From: an uncultured Clostridium sp.
GTDB taxonomy: Bacteria > Bacillota > Clostridia > Lachnospirales > Lachnospiraceae
Length of the DNA stretch: 5,203 bases
Assembly (NCBI GenBank): GCA_905192625.1
Contig: CAJJLI010000209.1
Span: 1-5,203, forward strand
Direction of reading: 5' to 3'
This document shows, piece by piece, positions 1 through 5,203 of the stretch. Position 1 is the first letter of the stretch, and each line of letters begins with the position of its first letter. The position numbers and the translations under genes were made by a program. The notes under the pieces are model-generated. The model ran no database searches, was not told the origin of the DNA, and saw nothing but the letters and a program-made list of their open reading frames with translations.

Positions 1-90
1 AAGAAGGGCAAGAAGAAGGGCGGTAAGTCCGGCAATCCGATGAAGCGCGAGGCTAAGGGTTGGAAATGTGGAACAGATACTTGGAATTGA
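1..90 (+). CDS. C-terminal tail of an unidentified upstream gene, possibly a chimeric fragment
   Basis: Frame 1 is open from the first base to a TGA at 88-90 and would encode a 29-residue tail beginning KKGKKKGGKSGNPMKRE. The other two forward frames hit stops at 22-24 and 41-43, so this is the only frame that could carry a gene through the left edge. The peptide is very basic and Lys/Gly-rich. From memory it resembles the disordered C-terminal tails of signal recognition particle protein Ffh in high-GC Gram-positives, but it is too short to assign. The first 63 bases are 36/63 G+C and all eight lysines there are AAG, unlike the AT-rich genes that follow. It would overlap the ATPase start by 23 bases. 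It may instead be an assembly artefact joined to the operon near base 63, in which case the reading after about residue 21 is meaningless. Confidence 0.35.
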   Translation, partial: KKGKKKGGKSGNPMKREAKGWKCGTDTWN

Positions 91-1732
91 TAATGAAAGT
101 GAACCCTCACCTAGAGTCATGTTTGAAATCCTTATGTATCGGTATAAAAAAGTATTTGGAAAAAACGCACTGAGCACTTGGATTAAAAGAAATAAATTTG
201 ATGAATCAAGGAGTGCAGTAGGAATCGGTAAACGTGGTGATATTAGTTTTTATATAACAAAGTCTAATCTAGAAGAAAGTTATCATTCTGAATATATCGT
301 TCTTAAGGAGGAAGAAAAGTACGATATTCTATCATTATTATTGTTTCAAGACTATAAAGGTTTTGGAATGCTCGATACAATTTCCGAAATGAATATTAAT
401 GGTTTTAATTTAGGTGTAAGTGGTTCCGTTATGGAATCAGTAAAAGTAGTCGGTAAGCGTGAAAATAGAGATATTATAAGTGAAGCTACCAATTCCTTAT
501 GGTTATATTTTGGAGGACAGTACATACATTTGCAATTTTTAGATTTTGGATCGGAAGATGAGATAAAACGTATCATTCAATTATTAATCCGATACAATTC
601 ACCGGGACCATTAACAGCAAAACGAGGTTTTATTGTGAACACGATGGCGGATAAGTCTAGAATACTAGCAATTCGCCCACCAGTTGGAGAATACTGGGCT
701 GTATTTGTTCGAAAATTTACGTTAGACAATGTAACTCCAGAAGCATTAATAATTAAGCAGGGGGTAACTGGTGGGGAGATTTGCATCAAGTTAATTGAGT
801 TTTTAATGCGTGGCTTAATAACTATTGCAGTTACAGGACGACAGGGAAGCGGTAAAACAACACTGATGAAAAGCATCATAGCATTTTATGATAGACGCTA
901 TAATCTTGGAGTGTTAGAGATGGCTCCTGAAATGTATCTTAGAGAATTGTATAGTGATCGCAATATAATTTCTGTACAAGAAACAGATTATGTGTCGGCC
1001 GAGCATATCCAAGATGCATTAAAAAAAGCTGATCGTGGTATTACGATTATTGGTGAAGTAGCGACAGATCCAGTCGCCGCACGAATGATACAACTGGGTA
1101 TGACGGGTTCGTTGGCTACTTTATTTAGCCATCATGCGAATGAAGCGAAAGATTTGGTTTTGACTCTTCGAAATTCTCTTGTCAATGCTGGAGGTTTTTC
1201 TAATATGACAACAGCAGAACGTCAGGTTACATCCGTTGTAAAGGTGAATATTCATTTAGACTTAACTGCGGATGGAAAACGTTATATTAAAAGAATTACC
1301 GAGATTGTTCAATTAGACGAAGGAATTCCTTATCCAGAATATGATGCTGCAGACCCAGAGGGGTCTATGGCAGAAATATCCAAACAATATTACATACGGC
1401 AGACGGATCGAATATCTTTTGAGACAAAAGACATATTGGTCTATGATACTCAAACAGATACATATAAGGTAAATGAATGTATGAGTAATGAATTATACGA
1501 AAAAATTGTTAGCACCTTACCTTCAAGTGAAAGTAAAGAGTTTATTAATTTTATAGACTTCTACTGGAAAGGAAAAAGGGTAGAGGATTATACTGGCGTA
1601 AAAGCTGTTGAAATGAATGAGTTGCTAGAGGAGGATGGATTTGATGATATGAATGAGGCTATGTTCTACTTGACCAAAGCAAGTGAATCTGCGGAGTTTC
1701 AATTTGGATTTTCTGATTTTGATTCATGGTAG
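68..1732 (+). CDS. CpaF/TadA-like secretion ATPase (VirB11/GspE superfamily)
   Basis: A cytoplasmic hexameric ATPase that would power pilus assembly or secretion through the membrane platform encoded next. Of the 554 residues, 1-180 form a divergent N-terminal domain. The motor follows: a strand with RPP (203-205), an FVRKF motif with R215 in the usual arginine position, Walker A GRQGSGKTT (257-265), an Asp-box equivalent around EMAPEMYLRE (284-293), Walker B-like ITIIGE (325-330, E330) and a His box SHHAN (354-358). This order matches CpaF/TadA proteins. Two things are odd: the usual Arg after GEV is replaced (GEVATD), and about 135 residues follow the core (from about 420), ending in an acidic tail, longer than typical CpaF. 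The GTG start at 68 follows a weak AAGGG (55-59). The frame is closed upstream by TGA at 41-43. Because bases 1-63 look foreign, the true N-terminus could be missing. No signal peptide or membrane segment is seen. The family call is solid; the exact subfamily is not. Confidence 0.88.
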   Translation: MEQILGIDNESEPSPRVMFEILMYRYKKVFGKNALSTWIKRNKFDESRSAVGIGKRGDISFYITKSNLEESYHSEYIVLKEEEKYDILSLLLFQDYKGFGMLDTISEMNINGFNLGVSGSVMESVKVVGKRENRDIISEATNSLWLYFGGQYIHLQFLDFGSEDEIKRIIQLLIRYNSPGPLTAKRGFIVNTMADKSRILAIRPPVGEYWAVFVRKFTLDNVTPEALIIKQGVTGGEICIKLIEFLMRGLITIAVTGRQGSGKTTLMKSIIAFYDRRYNLGVLEMAPEMYLRELYSDRNIISVQETDYVSAEHIQDALKKADRGITIIGEVATDPVAARMIQLGMTGSLATLFSHHANEAKDLVLTLRNSLVNAGGFSNMTTAERQVTSVVKVNIHLDLTADGKRYIKRITEIVQLDEGIPYPEYDAADPEGSMAEISKQYYIRQTDRISFETKDILVYDTQTDTYKVNECMSNELYEKIVSTLPSSESKEFINFIDFYWKGKRVEDYTGVKAVEMNELLEEDGFDDMNEAMFYLTKASESAEFQFGFSDFDSW

Positions 1733-1751
1733 GTAACTATGAGGTAGTATT

Positions 1752-3767
1752 ATGGAAAAGTTAAAAATGTATGGAATAACAATCGAATTTGTTTTGGTTC
1801 TAATCGGAGCTTGTTTGGTTATGATATTAAGTTTCATTCTTATGGCTTATGGAAAAAAACATAAGAAGATGCGCTCCGAATCAAAGTATACGATTCTTTT
1901 ATATAAGTTGTATTTTGAATTCAGTAAACTTCCGATTGTAAAAAATTATATTAGAAGATTGACAAGACAGCTGCAAAAAATGTCTGTGTATACAAAAAAA
2001 GAAGTTTTTATATTGGTTTCAAAATATTTTATAAGCACAGCAACCATCGTTGTTAGTACGATTGTAATAGCACTCTTTTTATTTGATGATATCGTAAGTG
2101 TTGTACTATGTTCTATATTATCCTATCTACTACCAACGGTAGTCATAGAACATCGGATTGCTAGAATCAATCATATTGTTTACACACAATTAAAATATGC
2201 AGTTGAATCTTTAAGACTAGAATATCTAAGATGTAATAGTGTAGAAGAAGCACTTCTAAATGCAGAAGTTGGTAAGAGGCTAACTAGAATCTTCGAAGAA
2301 CTTTACAATGTTTTAGTAGCTTCAAACGGGGTATTACGCCTAAAAGAATTTTATGATCTTACACCATTTCGTCCAATTCAAACCTTAGCACAAATTTGTT
2401 TTCACATAAATAATACAGGTGATCAAATCGATCAGCATGGAAATAGTGCATTTGTAGATGCCCTGCTAGTGATGACATCTGATATTAATCAAGAGTTGGA
2501 GCGATTGGATTATCAAAAGATAAAGTTTGGTAAAGTAGAGTATCTTTGCTTATTACCAATTCCAAGTATTAAAATAATAGAAGTTTTTTTAAGTAGCAAT
2601 ATGCCTGGTACAGTTGTGATATACAAAGGCCCAATTGGATATTTTCTAAGAGTAATAATTATCTTAACGAGCATCGTAACCTTTTCGATTACTGCTCGTA
2701 TCAATAATGTCTCGTCGCTCAAAGACGATGATCGAATCTTATTTTTCAAACGTTTATTAACGTACCCATACTTATATCGATTGATAAAAAATTTATGCCC
2801 GAAAAATTTAAAGCGAAGAAAAATAACGAAACGTTTATTTCATGCTTTTTCAAAGAAAACGGTAGAGGAATTTTATTTAGAGAAGTTATTTTATGCAGTT
2901 GCTGCATTTGTACTGATTCTTTCTACAATGCTTAGTGGTGTAAAGTTAGGTTATCGCTATATGATAAACAATACACAATCCTTGGATTTATTAGCGTCAA
3001 AAGAAGATGAAAGGTATACAAAAGATGATATCCTTCTGATGGATTATGAGTACATAGCATGTCGTGATGCTGGAATTATATTTGCTGAGGAAGAAATAAC
3101 AACATTTATTAAAAGTTATATGCCTATGTTATCTGATATAAAAATACAAGATCAAAAAAGTCGTCTCGAGAAGAAATATGCCTTCATTAAGCAGATGTAC
3201 TTTCGATGGTATTTCATACCACTTTCTTTTTTTGCAGCAATCGCTGCTTGGTATATCCCAAATAAATCTTTGAAAAATAGGGAAAAAACATTAAAAGGAG
3301 AGGAGGAAGAGGAGTTTCTACAAATACAAACATTGATGATTATTTTGATGTCAATGAACTGCGATACAATGGAGGCGATTGAGTATTTGAGCCAATTAAC
3401 ACGAGTGCACAAGGAAATGTTCCTGTGTGGTTATCATTTTTACGCCTCTAATCCAATTGATGCATTGTTAAAAATGGAAATTAAAACGCCCATCGCTGAT
3501 TTTAAACGTTTTATAAATAAACTGAAATTAACAGTGGATGAGTTATCATTGGATGATGCTTTTAGCGATTTAAAAATGAATCGTGAGCATATAGCAAGAA
3601 GTAGAGATGTTGTATTGCGGGAAAAGATTGATACTAAAAGAAGATATGTAGGAGGTCTTGTAAAAATTGGGTTTACAATGGCAGTAATTTTATTATTTAT
3701 GTTCCCGTTATTGTATCTAGGTATGAGGGATTTAATGGGAGGATTAAATACACTGCAAGGATTATAA
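1752..3767 (+). CDS. Fused TadB/TadC-like inner-membrane platform protein (two T2SF-type domains)
   Basis: Likely the integral membrane platform that couples the upstream ATPase to subunit export. Of the 671 residues, hydrophobic segments lie at about 9-33, 91-111, 113-132, 296-316, 376-396, 485-502 and 635-657, with a weaker one at 262-280. The first T2SF-like helical domain (about 140-260) has the pattern QLKYAVESLRLEYLRCNSVEEALL (in parts, 146-169) typical of TadB/GspF folds. The second (about 518-630) has EEEEFLQIQTLMIILMSM followed by an EAIEYL helix, and ends in a C-terminal hydrophobic hairpin. TadB and TadC are normally separate proteins of about 300 residues each, so the length and repeated architecture suggest a fusion. 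Start: ATG 1752 is preceded by GAGG (1741-1744, spacer 7) and an in-frame TGA at 1740-1742, so no longer form is possible. It begins 19 bases after the ATPase stop, which suggests cotranscription. A soluble linker (about 397-484) separates the halves. Confidence 0.82.
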   Translation: MEKLKMYGITIEFVLVLIGACLVMILSFILMAYGKKHKKMRSESKYTILLYKLYFEFSKLPIVKNYIRRLTRQLQKMSVYTKKEVFILVSKYFISTATIVVSTIVIALFLFDDIVSVVLCSILSYLLPTVVIEHRIARINHIVYTQLKYAVESLRLEYLRCNSVEEALLNAEVGKRLTRIFEELYNVLVASNGVLRLKEFYDLTPFRPIQTLAQICFHINNTGDQIDQHGNSAFVDALLVMTSDINQELERLDYQKIKFGKVEYLCLLPIPSIKIIEVFLSSNMPGTVVIYKGPIGYFLRVIIILTSIVTFSITARINNVSSLKDDDRILFFKRLLTYPYLYRLIKNLCPKNLKRRKITKRLFHAFSKKTVEEFYLEKLFYAVAAFVLILSTMLSGVKLGYRYMINNTQSLDLLASKEDERYTKDDILLMDYEYIACRDAGIIFAEEEITTFIKSYMPMLSDIKIQDQKSRLEKKYAFIKQMYFRWYFIPLSFFAAIAAWYIPNKSLKNREKTLKGEEEEEFLQIQTLMIILMSMNCDTMEAIEYLSQLTRVHKEMFLCGYHFYASNPIDALLKMEIKTPIADFKRFINKLKLTVDELSLDDAFSDLKMNREHIARSRDVVLREKIDTKRRYVGGLVKIGFTMAVILLFMFPLLYLGMRDLMGGLNTLQGL

Positions 3768-3784
3768 AAAATAAATTTAAATTA

Positions 3785-3792
3785 AGGGAGAG
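3785..3792 (+). promoter_or_regulatory. Strong Shine-Dalgarno for the first small membrane protein
   Basis: The sequence AGGGAGAG lies 8 bases before the ATG at 3801 and is the best ribosome binding site in the window. It suggests that this product is translated more heavily than the ATPase (weak AAGGG before GTG) or the second small protein (GGGG with a 5-base spacer). That fits a structural subunit needed in excess, but this is inference. Confidence 0.7.
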
Positions 3793-3800
3793 TAAAAAAT

Positions 3801-4466
3801 ATGGCAGGTCTTAATGATGAGAGTATTGAAATAAGTAAATTTGGCACAGGTTTATTTGCATTTGCATTTGTTTTAGTAGTAGGTTTAACAGTATTTACGG
3901 TTGGTAAGGCAATTACGAATAACGGGAGTGAAAAAGTACAAAAACAGTTAATGGTGGTTGAGCAATCCGAATACACAGACTATGATCAGGTAACGGTTTT
4001 AGGTACAGCGGTAAGGGCTGCTTACCAGAATTTCGAAGGAAAAGAATTTGCAATCTTAGTATGTACAAGATCGATGTTAGATAAAGGGGAAAATGCCAAT
4101 GGCCTTCCTACCTCTGATGATTTGTGGAGTAAAATAAAAAAGGATTTAACGGTAAGTGATGGAGGATCCAATGTTGAAATGGAAGGAAGCGATGGAGTAC
4201 TTAAGGATCTATGGTGTATTAACTATAACGCAGTTTTAGAATCCGATGCTATCTATTCCGACAATGGTTACTATGTCAGTTCGGATACCTACGCATTAGA
4301 TTCCAGTGGAAGCAATGTACAGTATTTTAGCAAAGTTGGTAATATGAAAAAGAATGGTATGGGAGAGTATATCCCATCTGGAGCGCGTTATCAATCAAAT
4401 TTAATTAAAGATGCGACGGGACAGGTTATCGGGGTAGTGTTTGTGCAAGTATCAACAGGAAGTTAA
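3801..4466 (+). CDS. Single-pass membrane protein, candidate pilin/pseudopilin-like subunit of the Tad-like system
   Basis: Of the 221 residues, a short polar and acidic N-terminus (1-12) is followed by one hydrophobic helix (about 13-36, GTGLFAFAFVLVVGLTVF) and a roughly 185-residue polar domain rich in Ser, Gly, Asp and Tyr. The domain opens with YTDYDQVTVLGTAV (58-71), then a helix and the strand FAILVCT (83-89). From memory, similar modules occur in small single-pass proteins of clostridial Tad-like clusters, often mis-annotated as ABC transporter permeases. No transporter feature is visible. There is no basic leader with a Gly or Ala before the helix and no Flp-type E5-Y6, so prepilin peptidase processing is not evident. 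Two cysteines (C88, C139) could form a disulfide outside the cell. The ATG at 3801 has a strong Shine-Dalgarno site and an in-frame TAA at 3783-3785. It lies 33 bases after the platform gene. It is a real gene with high confidence; the role as an exported subunit is inferred from context. Confidence 0.8.
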   Translation: MAGLNDESIEISKFGTGLFAFAFVLVVGLTVFTVGKAITNNGSEKVQKQLMVVEQSEYTDYDQVTVLGTAVRAAYQNFEGKEFAILVCTRSMLDKGENANGLPTSDDLWSKIKKDLTVSDGGSNVEMEGSDGVLKDLWCINYNAVLESDAIYSDNGYYVSSDTYALDSSGSNVQYFSKVGNMKKNGMGEYIPSGARYQSNLIKDATGQVIGVVFVQVSTGS

Positions 4467-4525
4467 TTCTCCCGTTTTATCAATCCTACATAAATTTACA
4501 ACATGGATAAAATTTAGGATAGTTA

Positions 4526-4551
4526 TCCCCTCGCTTTTAAATGCGGGGGGA
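4526..4551 (+). terminator. GC-rich hairpin without U-tract; possible partial terminator or mRNA-stabilising/processing element
   Basis: The arm CCCCTCGC (4527-4534) pairs with GCGGGGGG (4543-4550) over 8 pairs, including one G-U, around an 8-base AT-rich loop. A flanking T4526-A4551 pair extends it to 9. The 3' side continues ACATTTAATAAG, so there is no run of Ts as in a normal intrinsic terminator. It sits 60 bases after the stop of the first small membrane protein. It could reduce readthrough into the downstream gene or protect the 3' end of the upstream transcript, giving unequal subunit levels. The pairing is directly visible; the function is inferred, and the terminator label is the nearest available type. 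Confidence 0.5.
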
Positions 4552-4621
4552 CATTTAATAAGTGAAAAACAACAAGTATTTGTAAAGGTGGCTAATGTAA
4601 AAATAGAAATCAATTTTCACA

Positions 4622-4642
4622 TTGCGCGAAGAACGTGCGCAA
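4622..4642 (+). repeat. Inverted repeat (hairpin) just upstream of a ribosome binding site
   Basis: TTGCGC (4622-4627) and GCGCAA (4637-4642) are perfect reverse complements separated by 9 bases, with a possible extra G-U pair (4628/4636). The repeat ends 4 bases before the GGGG of the next gene's ribosome binding site (4647-4650). It could be an RNA stem affecting translation or a protein-binding dyad. A 6-base repeat can also arise by chance, though GC-rich arms are less expected in this AT-rich spacer. Confidence 0.4.
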
Positions 4643-4655
4643 GAATGGGGACTAA

Positions 4656-5168
4656 ATGGAACAATCAAGCACATTTGAAATGATATCGTTGGGAATAGAA
4701 TATATTCTTTTTGCAGCGTTTCTTATTATTTTTATTCAAACCATGTCTATCCGTGATCGTTTTTCAGAAACAAGAGCCGAGCAGATCGATAAAATACGTG
4801 GGATACGTCAATACAGAGAGTTTAGCTATTACGACAAGGGGGAATGCTTTGGGGAAGAATGCAAAAATCATTTATATGGAGATGAAGTTATTGAACTAAT
4901 AAGGAAATATTACGATGAATCTGATTTTGAAATCTATATAAATAAAATTAATAAAGATGGTGGGGAATTCGTGGTGAATGAAAGCACTGTTGCTTTAAAT
5001 CCACTAGAATATTCATTGGAGACATTACAGAAACAGATTGTATCAACCAGTGAATACCATCCTTATCTGATTTATGATGGTATAACACCTTCGGAACATA
5101 CAACGTATCAAAATAGTAGTTTAGGAACAGTAACCGGTATCGCATTAATTTGGCAAAAAAATAACTAG
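4656..5168 (+). CDS. Single-pass membrane protein, second candidate subunit distantly related to its upstream neighbour
   Basis: Of the 170 residues, a short N-terminus is followed by one hydrophobic helix (about 10-30, ISLGIEYILFAAFLIIFIQT), a basic juxtamembrane stretch (31-54, many Arg/Lys) and a polar C-terminal domain. YGDEVIELIRKYYDESDFEIYI (in parts, 74-95) matches the position and pattern of the VTVLGTAV...FAILV module of the preceding gene: a polar turn, a helix starting with V, then a strand. The two may be diverged paralogues. E15-Y16 at the start of the helix recalls the E5-Y6 pair of Flp pilins, but the residue that would be -1 is Ile, not Gly. C64 and C69 form a C-x4-C pair. The start is fixed by a TAA (4653-4655) directly before the ATG; the ribosome binding site is GGGGA at 4647. 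The function is inferred from the neighbourhood: minor pilin, pseudopilin or assembly factor. I cannot assign a named family. Confidence 0.75.
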   Translation: MEQSSTFEMISLGIEYILFAAFLIIFIQTMSIRDRFSETRAEQIDKIRGIRQYREFSYYDKGECFGEECKNHLYGDEVIELIRKYYDESDFEIYINKINKDGGEFVVNESTVALNPLEYSLETLQKQIVSTSEYHPYLIYDGITPSEHTTYQNSSLGTVTGIALIWQKNN

Positions 5169-5179
5169 TAGATAACAAA

Positions 5180-5203
5180 GTGGTACAAAGAAACAATAAT
5201 CTC
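5180..5203 (+). CDS. Possible start of a further operon gene, cut by the window edge
   Basis: A GTG at 5180 opens a frame that runs to the window end (MVQRNNNL), 11 bases after the preceding stop. The short spacing is consistent with operon continuation, but there is no good Shine-Dalgarno site (only AAAG-like purines) and just eight codons can be seen. No identity can be given. No terminator is visible between 5169 and 5203, which supports continued transcription. Confidence 0.25.

Larger units (their letters stand above)
4467..4655 (+). other. 189-base intergenic spacer between the two small membrane-protein genes
   Basis: This is the only sizeable non-coding stretch in the window. It contains a GC-rich hairpin (4526-4551), a second inverted repeat (4622-4642) and the ribosome binding site of the next gene. 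A small open frame crosses it, but it overlaps both neighbours and has no convincing start. A poor promoter-like pair (TTTACA at 4495-4500 and GATAGT at 4518-4523, spacer 17) is present but its -10 is weak. No tRNA or recognised riboswitch was seen. Confidence 0.7.

Noticed and set aside
2712..2728. Short inverted repeat TCGTC...GACGA
   Set aside because: Five-base arms inside a coding region are expected by chance.
2893..2907. Perfect inverted repeat ATGCAG-TTG-CTGCAT
   Set aside because: It lies inside the platform gene and is explained by Ala codons (GCA/GCT) of a membrane helix. There is no sign of function.
3235..3248. Inverted repeat GCAGC-AATC-GCTGC
   Set aside because: It is also within Ala-rich membrane-helix codons of the platform gene and is short, so most likely a coding by-product.
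352..3976. Several reverse-strand open frames of 60-100 codons (for example 577-879, 2513-2749 and 3152-3412)
   Set aside because: They are antisense to well-supported genes, have no convincing ribosome binding sites, and their products show no coherent domain.
4495..4523. Promoter-like TTTACA-17-GATAGT pair in the spacer
   Set aside because: The -10 lacks the first T and matches only four of six bases. The start point would fall inside the GC-rich hairpin. In AT-rich DNA such matches are common.
4441..4683. 80-codon open frame spanning the gap between the two small membrane-protein genes
   Set aside because: It overlaps both neighbours, its ATG lies inside the upstream gene with no ribosome binding site, and its product shows no membrane helix or family-like pattern. 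The frame is probably open by chance.

Overview
The window looks like AT-rich chromosomal DNA from a Gram-positive Firmicute, most likely a clostridium of the Lachnospiraceae type. The reasons are about one-third G+C in the main genes (20 of 60 bases at 121-180), AAA/ATA/TTA-rich codon use, purine-rich Shine-Dalgarno sites, and a gene set that fits the Tad-like clusters of that group. This placement is inference, because no marker gene is present.

All confident genes lie on the + strand and form one apparent operon. From 68 to 1732 is a secretion ATPase of the CpaF/TadA (VirB11-like, type II/IV secretion) superfamily, with a clear Walker A motif. From 1752 to 3767 is a 671-residue polytopic membrane protein with two T2SF-like halves, which reads as a fused TadB-TadC platform. 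From 3801 to 4466 and from 4656 to 5168 are two single-pass membrane proteins, each with a short N-terminal hydrophobic helix and an extracytoplasmic-type domain. They share a faint common module and are the best candidates for the pilin, pseudopilin or secreted-fibre subunits. A possible further gene starts at 5180 and runs off the window.

The spacing is tight between the first three genes (19 and 33 bases). There is a 189-base gap between the two small membrane proteins. The gap holds a strong GC-rich hairpin (4526-4551) with no U-tract and a second inverted repeat (4622-4642) just upstream of the next ribosome binding site, so expression of the two halves of the operon may be tuned there.

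Together the genes suggest a minimal Tad-like machine: a cytoplasmic ATPase drives a fused membrane platform that assembles or exports single-pass subunits. Recognisable Flp pilin, prepilin peptidase, CpaE/TadZ and secretin genes are not in this window. The first ~63 bases are unlike the rest (36 of 63 G+C, every lysine AAG, a Lys/Gly-rich tail). They may be the end of an unrelated gene or an assembly join, so the 5' end of the ATPase gene should be treated with care.
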